This document shows positions 13,977-21,896 of a stretch of DNA of 22,006 nucleotides, piece by piece. Each line of letters opens with the position of its first letter. The stretch's first letter is position 1. The position numbers were made by a program, and so were the translations under genes. The notes under the pieces are model-generated. The model was not told the DNA's origin and did no database searches. It was given only the letters and a program-made list of their open reading frames with translations. The DNA lies in contig CALMFQ010000049.1 of NCBI GenBank assembly GCA_937863215.1, positions 1 through 22,006 of the forward strand, given 5' to 3'. The DNA comes from an uncultured Pseudomonadota bacterium. GTDB taxonomy: Bacteria; Pseudomonadota; Gammaproteobacteria; Burkholderiales; SCOH01.

Positions 13977-14561
13977 TCAGCGCGGGTTGCCAAGCGCTTC
14001 GAGCAGCTTCGGCTGCGCCAGCAGATCCATTTCCGGCGCAGCGATGCGTGCCGCCGCTGCGTGACACCACAATTGCCGCTCCTCCCGCGCTGCACCGGCC
14101 AGTTTCTGCACCTCGGCCTCGCCGACAGCCTTGACCTGCGATGCAACCTCGCGCCGCTCGTCACGCGACAGACGAGCCTGGATCGTTTGCGCCGCCTGTT
14201 GCAGCAACGTTGCGTGTTTGCTGGTCCAGCCGCGCCGCGCCTCGCTGATTGCCAGCGCCGAAGGGTAATCTTCGCGCGCGCACCAGCGCTGCATCTGCTC
14301 GATGCCGGCTGCAGTACCCTGCACCTTGATCGCCGCCTGCAGCACCGGGCTGGCGGTGCGGTCCGGCGGTCTGGGCCGGGTTCTGGATGTCCCGGCTACT
14401 TCACACGGGCTATCCTGAAATACTTGGGTACCGTCCGCCTTGCTGCAACGGAAAACGCCCGCCTGTAGCGTGGAACACAGCACCAGCGCCACGCAGGCCG
14501 TACCGGCTGCGCGCATCGAATAGCGCTGCAGGCCACTCCCCTGTCGCTTGAACCAGGTCAT
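13977..14561 (-). CDS. DUF4124 domain-containing exported protein, copy B
   Basis: This 194-residue protein has an N-terminal export signal ending near LCSTLQA (about residue 34), then the DUF4124 start GVFRCSKADGTQVFQDSPC. Four cysteines (39, 53, 94, 166) are conserved with the paralogue next door, which suggests two disulfides or a metal site in the periplasm. Helical segments rich in Ala/Gln/Arg follow, ending with APEMDLLAQPKLLEAL. Its start ATG overlaps the stop of copy A by one base (TGATG), so the two are coupled. A shorter start at residue 16 is possible and would give a more ordinary signal peptide. DUF4124 proteins have no established biochemical function. No clear terminator follows. 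Confidence 0.82.
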   Translation of the reverse strand: MTWFKRQGSGLQRYSMRAAGTACVALVLCSTLQAGVFRCSKADGTQVFQDSPCEVAGTSRTRPRPPDRTASPVLQAAIKVQGTAAGIEQMQRWCAREDYPSALAISEARRGWTSKHATLLQQAAQTIQARLSRDERREVASQVKAVGEAEVQKLAGAAREERQLWCHAAAARIAAPEMDLLAQPKLLEALGNPR

Positions 14562-15118
14562 CAGCGTGCCCCCATGATGGTCTTGGTCAGGATCGGCCGG
14601 GCCAGCAAATCCATTTGCGGCGACGCTATCGTCACCGGCGCAGTCATGCACCACTGCAGCTTGTCTTCGTGCGCTGCGGCCGACAACCTGCGCGTGATAT
14701 TGAGCCCTTCCTGGCGCATCTGGCTTGCCAGGCGCGCGCGTTCGTCGCCGCTCAGGCGCATCTGCAGGATGGCATTGGTCTTGTCCAGCAGCGCCGCATG
14801 CTTGCGTTTCCAGTCCTGGCGCGCCATTTCGATCGGGCCCAGCGTCGCCGGATCGACGCCGCCGCACCACGACTGCATATGCTCAAGGCTGGCGTTGACA
14901 CCATAAACGATTGCCGCCGCCATCAGCGGATCGGTGCTTTCGCGTTGCGCCGCCGACGGGATGTTGATTACCTTGCTGCTTTCGTTCGCGGCACAGGGCT
15001 GATCCTGGAACGCAGTCTTGCCGTCGGCGCGCGTGCACTTGAACACGCCGGCCTGTGCTGCTCCCGCACAGGCGGATAACAGCAAGGCGATGGATAGCCG
15101 ATATATTTTTTTGCTCAT
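14561..15118 (-). CDS. DUF4124 domain-containing exported protein, copy A
   Basis: This 185-residue protein has a signal peptide and the DUF4124 motif GVFKCTRADGKTAFQDQPC (residues 24-42). It could be cut by signal peptidase I after AQA (residue 23) or, because LSAC (14-17) resembles a lipobox, be a lipoprotein. Cysteines 28, 42, 85 and 157 match copy B in order and nearly in spacing (14, 43 and 72 residues apart versus 14, 41 and 72). Other shared blocks are a W-x2-KHA-x-LL segment, RLS-x-DER, two tryptophan-cysteine pairs and P-x-MDLLA-x-P. The pair clearly arose by tandem duplication. It lies 51 nt after radA on the same strand and could share its transcript. Confidence 0.83.
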   Translation of the reverse strand: MSKKIYRLSIALLLSACAGAAQAGVFKCTRADGKTAFQDQPCAANESSKVINIPSAAQRESTDPLMAAAIVYGVNASLEHMQSWCGGVDPATLGPIEMARQDWKRKHAALLDKTNAILQMRLSGDERARLASQMRQEGLNITRRLSAAAHEDKLQWCMTAPVTIASPQMDLLARPILTKTIMGAR

Positions 15119-15169
15119 GGATGGATATACCCGAAAATCATTGCATTCTGGATCGCCAACATGGCCTGC

Positions 15170-16522
15170 TCACTCCCAGCACCGGTCGAGAGCCTGCTCC
15201 AGCCGCTCGACCGCTATCACCTCGATACCGTCGATTGCCTGCTTCGGCTGATTCGCCTTGGGCACGATGGCGCGCTCAAAGCCGAGTTTGGCCGCTTCTT
15301 TCAGGCGCTCCTGGCCGCGCTGCACTGGCCGTACTTCGCCGGTCAGGCCGACTTCGCCGAATACCACCAGTTTTTTCGGCAAGGCACGGTTGCGCAATGA
15401 CGAGGCAATTGCCAGCAGCACCGCCAGATCGGCGCCCGGCTCGGCGATCTTGACCCCGCCGACCGCGTTGATGAATACATCCTGATCGAAACAGGCGATG
15501 CCGGCATGGCGATGCAACACCGCCAGCAGCATCGCCAGCCGGTTCTGCTCCAGCCCGACCGACAGGCGTTTCGGATTCGGTGCATGCGCATCGTCGAGCA
15601 AGGCCTGGATCTCCACCAGCAGCGGCCGCGTGCCTTCCTGTGTCACCAGCACACACGAACCGGGCACTTCGGTGGTGTGATGCGACAGGAACAGCGCCGA
15701 CGGGTTGGACACGCCGCGCAAGCCCTTGTCGGTCATCGCGAACACGCCCAGCTCGTTGACGGCACCAAAGCGGTTCTTGATCGCACGGATCAGGCGGAAA
15801 CTCGAATGGGTGTCGCCTTCGAAATACAACACGGTATCGACGATATGCTCCAGCACACGTGGGCCGGCCAACGCACCTTCCTTGGTCACATGCCCGACCA
15901 GGATCAGGCTGGTGCCGTGGCTTTTGGCGTAACGCGTCAGCTGCGCCGCACATTCGCGCACCTGTGCCACGCTGCCGGGCGCCGATTGCAACTGCTCGGT
16001 GTACACCGTCTGGATCGAATCGATCACCGCGACATCAGGCTGCTCCTGCTGCAAAGTGGCGAGAATCTTCTCGACGCTGATTTCCGCCAGCAGCCGGATC
16101 GGTCGCGGGTCGATTGCCAGCCGCGTGCCGCGCAGTGCGATCTGCTGTGCCGACTCTTCGCCGCTGACGTACAGCACCTTGTGCTGCTGGCCGAGATTGG
16201 CCAGCGCCTGCAACAGCAGCGTCGATTTGCCGATACCGGGATCGCCGCCGATCAACACCACGGCACCGCGCACGATGCCACCGCCCAGCACCCGATCCAG
16301 TTCATCGATACCGGTGCCGGTGCGCGGCGCCTCCTCTGCCTCGACCTGCGCCAGCGACTGCACCACGCTGGCATTGGCCAGGCCCTTGAAGCGGCTCGGG
16401 GTATTGTCCTGAATCGACTCGACCAGCGTGTTCCACTGGCCGCAACCGGGGCACTGGCCTTGCCACTTGGGCGAAACTGCCCCGCATTCGCTGCAGCTGT
16501 AAACTGTTTTTGCCTTGGCCAT
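15170..16522 (-). CDS. radA: DNA repair protein RadA
   Basis: RadA is a RecA-like, DnaB-type ATPase that processes recombination intermediates and drives branch migration. The protein is 450 residues. It has an N-terminal C4 zinc finger (Cys10, Cys13, Cys24, Cys27), Walker A GDPGIGKST (93-101), a Walker B-like VAVIDSI (about 164-170), the RadA-specific KNRFG motif (249-253), and a C-terminal Lon-protease-like domain (QDVFINAVGGVKI onwards) that lacks protease activity in this family. The start is the ATG at 16522 (MAKAKTVYSCSECG), overlapping the DyP stop by one base; open frame upstream of this belongs to another reading of the DyP gene. Coupling to a peroxidase gene is notable. Confidence 0.96.
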   Translation of the reverse strand: MAKAKTVYSCSECGAVSPKWQGQCPGCGQWNTLVESIQDNTPSRFKGLANASVVQSLAQVEAEEAPRTGTGIDELDRVLGGGIVRGAVVLIGGDPGIGKSTLLLQALANLGQQHKVLYVSGEESAQQIALRGTRLAIDPRPIRLLAEISVEKILATLQQEQPDVAVIDSIQTVYTEQLQSAPGSVAQVRECAAQLTRYAKSHGTSLILVGHVTKEGALAGPRVLEHIVDTVLYFEGDTHSSFRLIRAIKNRFGAVNELGVFAMTDKGLRGVSNPSALFLSHHTTEVPGSCVLVTQEGTRPLLVEIQALLDDAHAPNPKRLSVGLEQNRLAMLLAVLHRHAGIACFDQDVFINAVGGVKIAEPGADLAVLLAIASSLRNRALPKKLVVFGEVGLTGEVRPVQRGQERLKEAAKLGFERAIVPKANQPKQAIDGIEVIAVERLEQALDRCWE

Positions 16523-17442
16523 CAGCCGGCCATGCGGGTGAGAAAATCGACGCTCGGCGCAAACAGCGCGGCACCGGTTAGCGGCCGGCTGTAGTTGAGC
16601 AGATGATCGTAGTGACCTGCGGCGTCGCGGCGGAACATCATCGCCAGCATACGGGTAAACGGCTGCGGACTGCGCGCATACGAGGCAAACATCAGCCCCA
16701 TTTCGCCCAGCCGGCCGTAAGGCATGCTCTGGCGCAGGATTTCCAGCTCTGCACCGTCCTCCTCGATCACCACGCGGGCAATGTGTGCGGTTGGCGGCTT
16801 GACCTCGTCGTCCATCTCCACATCGTCCTGCTTGCTGCGGCCGATTACCTGTTCCTGTTCGGCCACCGGCGTGGCACGCCATTCGGGCATATTGTGCAGC
16901 CAGCGCTGGATGTGCAGATAGCTGCCGCCGGCAAATCCGGCGTCTTCATCGCCAACCAGCGCCACCTCGGCACGTTCCTCACCTTGCGGGTTCTCGGTGC
17001 CGTCAACGAAACCGGTCAGATCGCGGCTGTCGAGATAGCGAAAACCGTCGATCTGTTCGCCCCACCGCACCAGCGGGCCGAGTTGTTCGGCAATGCGATT
17101 GGCCAGTTCGAAATTCAGGTCGTGGCGCTCGCTGCGGATATGCAGCAAGCCGCCCAACTCGCTAACCGGCAGGTCGATCACGGTATCGCCGAATTGCGGA
17201 AAGCCTTGCAGCTGCGCCGGTTTACGCCCGTACAGTTGCTCCCACGCAGCGGCGCCGATTGCCACCACGCTGCACAAACCGGCTTGCGGGTATTCCGCCG
17301 CCAGCGTCTGCGTCAGTAGCGGCACCTGCGCCAATGCCCGGCGCGCTGCGGGAACATCGACGCCGTCGCACCAGTCAAAAGCAATAAAACTGGCGTAAGG
17401 ACGCGCCTCGGCGCAGATTCCGGATTGCGCAACTGCAGTCAT
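16522..17442 (-). CDS. Dye-decolourising (DyP-type) haem peroxidase, YfeX-like
   Basis: This is a 306-residue haem peroxidase of the DyP family, closest in layout to the cytoplasmic YfeX group. The signature GFVDGTENP is at 144-152 with catalytic Asp147; the proximal haem ligand is probably His220 (TAHIARVV); the distal Arg is Arg237 (EILRQSMPYG). The 17-residue His-to-Arg spacing equals that of E. coli YfeX. There is no signal peptide or Tat motif, and no encapsulin gene or obvious encapsulin-targeting tail nearby, so it should act in the cytoplasm on peroxides, porphyrins or unknown donors. The Shine-Dalgarno AAAAGGAG before the ATG at 17442 is one of the best in the window. It heads the radA transcript and diverges from arsC. 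Confidence 0.92.
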   Translation of the reverse strand: MTAVAQSGICAEARPYASFIAFDWCDGVDVPAARRALAQVPLLTQTLAAEYPQAGLCSVVAIGAAAWEQLYGRKPAQLQGFPQFGDTVIDLPVSELGGLLHIRSERHDLNFELANRIAEQLGPLVRWGEQIDGFRYLDSRDLTGFVDGTENPQGEERAEVALVGDEDAGFAGGSYLHIQRWLHNMPEWRATPVAEQEQVIGRSKQDDVEMDDEVKPPTAHIARVVIEEDGAELEILRQSMPYGRLGEMGLMFASYARSPQPFTRMLAMMFRRDAAGHYDHLLNYSRPLTGAALFAPSVDFLTRMAG

Positions 17443-17523
17443 GCTTAACTCCTTTTGCTAATATCTGTCACACGTTAGCCAATCGCACCATAAAGCGCAA
17501 TCTCAAGCCATTCCGGAGCATAC

Positions 17524-17874
17524 ATGGAGAAAACTCGCATTCTGCACAACCCGCGCTGTTCCAAATCGCGCCAGACGCTGGAATTGCTGCAGCAACGCGG
17601 CATCGAAGCCGAAGTGGTCGAATACCTGCAAACTCCGCCCACGGCCGCCGAGCTGCAACGGATTCTCACCCTGCTGGGCCTGGAGCCACGAGCCCTGATG
17701 CGCCAAGACGAAGACGACTACCGCACATTGCAACTGGATCGCCCCGACTTGAGCCGCGAACAGCTCATTGCCGCGATGGTCGAACATCCGCGACTGATCC
17801 AGCGGCCGATCGTGATTCGCGGCAACAAGGCCGCAATCGGCCGGCCGCCGGAAGCAGTGCTTGACATTCTTTGA
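17524..17874 (+). CDS. arsC: ArsC-family arsenate reductase (glutaredoxin type)
   Basis: This is a 116-residue thioredoxin-fold protein of the ArsC/Spx superfamily. The active-site segment HNPRCSKSR contains Cys12. Arg60 (ALMRQDE), Arg94 (IQRPIVI) and Arg107 (IGRPPE) fall at exactly the positions of the catalytic Cys12, Arg60, Arg94 and Arg107 of plasmid R773 ArsC, so arsenate reduction with glutathione/glutaredoxin is credible. It is about 25 residues shorter at the C-terminus than R773 ArsC, as usual for the chromosomal version. No arsB, acr3 or arsR gene lies nearby, so it may not belong to a dedicated arsenic operon. GGAG lies 6 nt before the ATG. Confidence 0.9.
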   Translation: MEKTRILHNPRCSKSRQTLELLQQRGIEAEVVEYLQTPPTAAELQRILTLLGLEPRALMRQDEDDYRTLQLDRPDLSREQLIAAMVEHPRLIQRPIVIRGNKAAIGRPPEAVLDIL

Positions 17875-17921
17875 TCGCCACATCCCATGGCCAGCGCCGG
17901 CCAGCTCCCAGAGGAACCAAC

Positions 17922-18251
17922 ATGAAAACATCGATCGTATTGCTGGCATTTGCCTCGTCGGGCCTTGCTCTTGCCGAAACCACCGACAAGGCGCAGCCCA
18001 TGGAGCAAGCCAGACAATCGGCCACACAGGCGGTCGATTCGGCCAGACAGGCCGCCGGCCATGCCGCCGATGCAGCCGTGGCTGCCGGCCAGGCAGCACT
18101 GGATGCCGCCAGGGCCACCGGCAACAAGGTGGCCGACGAAGCCAAGGCTACGGCCAGCGCGGTGGCGGAAAAAACCCGCGAAGTTGCGGGTAAAGCCAGG
18201 GAATCGGTGGAACAAACCGCCGACAAAGCCAAACAGGCGATGAAGAAATAA
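17922..18251 (+). CDS. Exported Ala-rich, LEA-like helical protein
   Basis: This is a 109-residue protein with a clean signal peptide (MKTSIVLLAFASSGLALA, cleavage near residue 18) and a mature part made almost entirely of Ala, Lys, Asp, Glu, Gln and Thr. Segments such as DSARQAAGHAADAAVAAGQ, DAARATGNKVADEAKATAS and EKTREVAGKARESVEQTAD repeat with a rough 11-residue period, giving a long amphipathic helix as in group 3 LEA proteins. It ends in KQAMKK. A role in periplasmic stress protection is a guess; I cannot name a family. AGAGGAAC lies before the ATG, 47 nt after arsC, so the two may be cotranscribed. Confidence 0.8.
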   Translation: MKTSIVLLAFASSGLALAETTDKAQPMEQARQSATQAVDSARQAAGHAADAAVAAGQAALDAARATGNKVADEAKATASAVAEKTREVAGKARESVEQTADKAKQAMKK

Positions 18252-18261
18252 GCGTGGTCAC

Positions 18262-18279
18262 GGCCGGCCATCGCCGGCC
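18262..18279. terminator. GC-rich hairpin between convergent genes
   Basis: GGCCGGC (18262-18268) and GCCGGCC (18273-18279) form a perfect 7-bp stem with a CATC loop in the 35-bp gap between the LEA-like gene and dnaE. No T-run follows on either strand, so it is at best a weak bidirectional terminator. Confidence 0.4.
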
Positions 18280-18286
18280 CCAGCCA

Positions 18287-21200
18287 TCAATACTGCACTT
18301 TGACCGCGCCGTCGCCGAGCCAGCCCTTGAGCTGATCGAGCAGTTCCTTGCGCAGCGTCACCCGCCATTCCGGCCCCAGCATCAGCTCGCATTGCGCATT
18401 GTCGTTGCGGTAGTCGATCGCCACCGGGCAGCCTTCGGCCTTGAATGGCTCCAGATAACCCTTGAGCTTGATGCCGTCGGCCTGACCGTTCATCTTCAGC
18501 GCCAGCTTTTTGGCAAAGCGGCTGCGTGCCTCGGCCAGATCCAGCACCTTGTCGGCAACGATACGGTTACCGCCGCTGTAATCGTCGTATGACACCTTGG
18601 CCTCGATCACCAGCAGCGAGTCTTCCTTGATCTTGTTGCGACAGGCGTCGAACAGTTCCGCGAACACTGAGACTTCAACCTGGCCGCTGGCGTCGTCAAG
18701 CTTGACGAAGGCCATACGGCCACGCTGCGTCTGCTTGACGCGCACTTCCAACACCACACCGGTCAGCAATTGCAGCTCTTTCGAGGTGCCGAGGCGATTC
18801 AGCTGCTGTTTGACGAAGCCGCGCACTTCCGGCGCGTAGCCCTCGAACGGATGGCCGGACAAGTAATAGCCGATTGCCAGTTTTTCCTCCGCCAGCCGCT
18901 GGATGGTGTCCCAGCGCCGGCAATCGACCATTTCAATCGCCGGCGCGAGATCGTCGAACATGTCGAACAAGCCGCCCTGGTTGGCGTTGCTGGCAATCTG
19001 CTCGGCCTGATCCAGCGCCAGTTGCACATTGGCCAGCAGTTTGGCGCGATGATCGTCGATGCTGTCGAACGCGCCGCCGCGGATCAAGGCCTCGATCACG
19101 CGCTTGTTGACCATGCGCTTGTCGGTGCGCTTGCAGAAATCGAACAGATCCTTGAACGGGCCGTTCCTGGCGCGCTCGGCGACGATATGCTCGACCGCCG
19201 CCTCGCCGGTGCCCTTGATCGCACCGAGTGCGTAGCGGATTTCCTTGCGCGATACCGGCACGAAGCGGTAGAAGCTCTGGTTCACGTCCGGCGGCAGCAT
19301 TTTCAGCTTGTTCGCCAGCACGTCTTCGTAGAACACCCGCAGCTGATCGGTGTTGTCCAGTTCCGACGACATGGTCGCCGCCATGAACGCGGCGCAGTGG
19401 TGTGCCTTGAGCCAGGCGGTCTGGTACGACACCACCGCATACGCTGCGGTGTGCGACTTGTTGAAGCCGTATTCGGCGAACTTGGTCATCAGGTCGAACA
19501 GCTGCTCGGCCAGCGCCGGGTCGTAGCCTTGCTTAGCCGCGCCCTCGGCAATCGTGGCGCGGTGTTTGGCCATTTCCTCCGGTTTTTTCTTGCCCATCGC
19601 CCGGCGCAGCATGTCGGCACCGCCAAGCGTATAGCCGCCGATGATCTGCGAGATCTGCATCACCTGTTCCTGATACACGATCACGCCATAGGTCGGCTCC
19701 AGACACTTGGTCAGATCGGGGTGGAAATAGTCGATTGCCTGCTTGCCGGCTTTACGCAGGATGAAGTCGTCCACCATGCCCGAGCCGAGCGGGCCGGGGC
19801 GGTACAGCGCCAGTACCGCAATGATGTCCTCGAAGCGATCCGGCTTGAGCTTTTCCAGCAGCCGTTTCATGCCCTCCGATTCGAGCTGGAATACCGCGGT
19901 GGTATTGGCATCCTTGAGAACCTGATACGCCGCCGGGTCGGTGAACGGCATATTGTTCAGGTCGGTGGTGAAGTTCGGCTCGAGATCCTTGATGTAACGC
20001 ACTGCCAGATCGATGATCGTCAGGTTGCGCAGACCGAGAAAGTCGAACTTCACCAGGCCGACCTGCTCGACGTCGTCCTTGTCGAACTGGCTGACCGGGT
20101 TGGCGTCTTCGCCCTGCGCCTGATACAGCGGGCAGAAGTCGGTAATCTTGCCCGGTGCGATCAACACACCGCCGGCGTGCATGCCGACGTTGCGCGTCAT
20201 GCCTTCGAGCTTTTTCGCCAGGATCCACAGTTCCTGGATTTCTTCCTCGTTTTCCAGCCGCTCTTTCAGTTGCGGCTCCATTTCCACTGCATCGTCGAGC
20301 GAATACTGCTTGCCCGGCGCGGCCGGAATCAGCTTGGAGATACCATCGACAAAGCCGTACGACAAATCCAGCACCCGGCCGACGTCGCGCACCACCGCCT
20401 TGGCCGCCATGGTACCGAAAGTGACAATCTGCGATACCGCATCCGCACCGTAATGGTTACGCACATATTCGATCACGCGCCAGCGGTTGTCCTGGCAGAA
20501 GTCGATGTCGAAGTCGGGCATCGACACCCGCTCCGGATTGAGGAAGCGCTCGAACAGCAGCGCGTAGGCCAGCGGGTCGATATCGGTAATGCCGAGCGAG
20601 AAAGCCACCAGCGAACCGGCACCCGAGCCGCGCCCCGGCCCCACCGGGCAACCGTTATGCTTGGCCCAGTTGATGAAGTCGGCAACGATCAGGAAGTAAC
20701 CGGGGAAGCCCATCGCGATAATGGTGTCGGTTTCGATCTGCAGCCGGGAATCGTACTCCGGGCGACGCTTGTCGCGCGTCGCCTCATCCGGGAACAATTG
20801 CAGCAGCCGCTCTTCCAGCCCCTGCCTGGCGCGCAGCACCAGGAAGTCATTCAACGACATGCCATCCGGTGTCGGGAACAACGGCAGGAAGTTCTTGCCC
20901 AGCTGCACCGTCAGATTGCAGCGCTTGGCAATCTCGACCGTGTTCTGCAGCGCCGACGGGATGTCGGCGAACTTGGCCAGCATCGCCTCGCGCGACAGGA
21001 AATGCTGTTCCTCGGTGAAATTCTTCGGCCGGCGTTTGTCGGCCAGCACGTAGCCCTCGGAAATACACACCCGCGCTTCGTGCGCCTTGAAATCGTCCGG
21101 CTGCATGAACTGGATCGGGTGCGTTGCCACCACCGGCAGGCCCAGCCCGCTCGCCAGCGCCAACATGCCCTGCACGCAGCTTTCCACCCCCGGCTGCGCC

Positions 21201-21721
21201 ACCCGTTGCAGCTCCAGGTAATAGGCATCGGGAAACAGCTCCGCCCACCAGCGTGCATGATTGCCCGCCGCCTCGACATTACCCGCCTGCAGCGCCAGGC
21301 CGACATCGCCCAGATGCGCGCCGGACAAGGCCAGCAGGCCGCTGTTGTCGCCCTGCTCCAGCCACGCCTTTTTCAGCTCGGCGCGGCCGCGATACTGGTT
21401 GGTGCGGAAAGCATCGGTCAGCAGTTCGCACAAGCGGCCGTAGCCGGCGCGGTTGCGGCAGATCAGCAAGGCGCGGAACGGCTTGTCGCGGTCGGCCTCG
21501 TTTTCGATCCAGACATCGCAGCCGACAATCGGCTTGATGCCGTTGCCACGGCAGGCCTTGTAGAACTTGACCATGCCGAACAGGTTGGACAGATCGGAAA
21601 TTCCCAGTGCCGGCATGGCTTCGGACTTGGCCCGCTCGACCGCGTCGTCGATGCGGACAATGCCGTCGGCAATGGAGAATTCGGAATGGATGCGCAGGTG
21701 GATGAAATCGGGAGCGTTCAT
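18287..21721 (-). CDS. dnaE: DNA polymerase III alpha subunit
   Basis: DnaE is the replicative polymerase subunit of the chromosome. The protein is 1144 residues, close to the 1160 of E. coli DnaE. The order is: PHP domain (FIHLRIHSEFSIADG at 6-20, to about residue 210), polymerase palm with PVGPGRGSGAGSLVAF (359-374) and the catalytic acidic cluster MPDFDIDF (401-408), a third acidic position in the KFDFLGLRNLTIID region, fingers with LYRPGPLGSGMV and YGVIVYQEQVMQI, then the helix-hairpin-helix, OB-fold and C-terminal tau-binding regions, ending GDGAVKVQY. The start at 21721 (MNAPDFIHLRIHSE) is chosen by family alignment; an in-frame extension to 21856 crosses repeats and has no family counterpart. 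The Shine-Dalgarno is poor. Confidence 0.97.
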   Translation of the reverse strand: MNAPDFIHLRIHSEFSIADGIVRIDDAVERAKSEAMPALGISDLSNLFGMVKFYKACRGNGIKPIVGCDVWIENEADRDKPFRALLICRNRAGYGRLCELLTDAFRTNQYRGRAELKKAWLEQGDNSGLLALSGAHLGDVGLALQAGNVEAAGNHARWWAELFPDAYYLELQRVAQPGVESCVQGMLALASGLGLPVVATHPIQFMQPDDFKAHEARVCISEGYVLADKRRPKNFTEEQHFLSREAMLAKFADIPSALQNTVEIAKRCNLTVQLGKNFLPLFPTPDGMSLNDFLVLRARQGLEERLLQLFPDEATRDKRRPEYDSRLQIETDTIIAMGFPGYFLIVADFINWAKHNGCPVGPGRGSGAGSLVAFSLGITDIDPLAYALLFERFLNPERVSMPDFDIDFCQDNRWRVIEYVRNHYGADAVSQIVTFGTMAAKAVVRDVGRVLDLSYGFVDGISKLIPAAPGKQYSLDDAVEMEPQLKERLENEEEIQELWILAKKLEGMTRNVGMHAGGVLIAPGKITDFCPLYQAQGEDANPVSQFDKDDVEQVGLVKFDFLGLRNLTIIDLAVRYIKDLEPNFTTDLNNMPFTDPAAYQVLKDANTTAVFQLESEGMKRLLEKLKPDRFEDIIAVLALYRPGPLGSGMVDDFILRKAGKQAIDYFHPDLTKCLEPTYGVIVYQEQVMQISQIIGGYTLGGADMLRRAMGKKKPEEMAKHRATIAEGAAKQGYDPALAEQLFDLMTKFAEYGFNKSHTAAYAVVSYQTAWLKAHHCAAFMAATMSSELDNTDQLRVFYEDVLANKLKMLPPDVNQSFYRFVPVSRKEIRYALGAIKGTGEAAVEHIVAERARNGPFKDLFDFCKRTDKRMVNKRVIEALIRGGAFDSIDDHRAKLLANVQLALDQAEQIASNANQGGLFDMFDDLAPAIEMVDCRRWDTIQRLAEEKLAIGYYLSGHPFEGYAPEVRGFVKQQLNRLGTSKELQLLTGVVLEVRVKQTQRGRMAFVKLDDASGQVEVSVFAELFDACRNKIKEDSLLVIEAKVSYDDYSGGNRIVADKVLDLAEARSRFAKKLALKMNGQADGIKLKGYLEPFKAEGCPVAIDYRNDNAQCELMLGPEWRVTLRKELLDQLKGWLGDGAVKVQY

Positions 21722-21766
21722 CGGCGGGATTTTATTCCATTTCGCCGGCAAACGGCGATTTACCTT

Positions 21767-21833
21767 GGCCTGCAGACCGCTCTGGACCTGGCCTGCAAGC
21801 CGGCCTGCAGACCGCCATGGTATTGGTCTGCAG
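21767..21833. repeat. Direct and inverted repeats upstream of dnaE
   Basis: GGCCTGCAGACCGC occurs exactly twice (21767-21780 and 21802-21815), and its first eight bases a third time at 21790-21797. The second copy also pairs with a downstream inverted copy: CTGCAGACC (21805-21813) and GGTCTGCAG (21825-21833) form a perfect 9-bp hairpin with an 11-nt loop. This lies 46-112 bp upstream of the dnaE ATG and before the mtnA start. It could be an operator, a leader hairpin or local duplication. Confidence 0.6.
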
Positions 21834-21896
21834 CCATGCAGTGAATTAGCTGGCAAAATGGCGGCTGTATTTCACACGCATTACCGGATTATTGCC

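Noticed and set aside
16523..16882. Upstream extension of radA to 16882
   Set aside because: It reads the DyP gene out of frame; the RadA family starts at MAKAKTVYSCSECG (16522).
17455..17482. GCTAA/TTAGC inverted repeat between the DyP and arsC genes
   Set aside because: Only five base pairs with a 13-bp spacer and no match to an operator I know; too weak to call.
18770..21844. A 1024-residue open frame on the plus strand opposite dnaE
   Set aside because: It is an antisense shadow caused by codon bias; it has low-complexity His/Arg/Gln content and no recognisable domain, whereas dnaE on the other strand is unmistakable.
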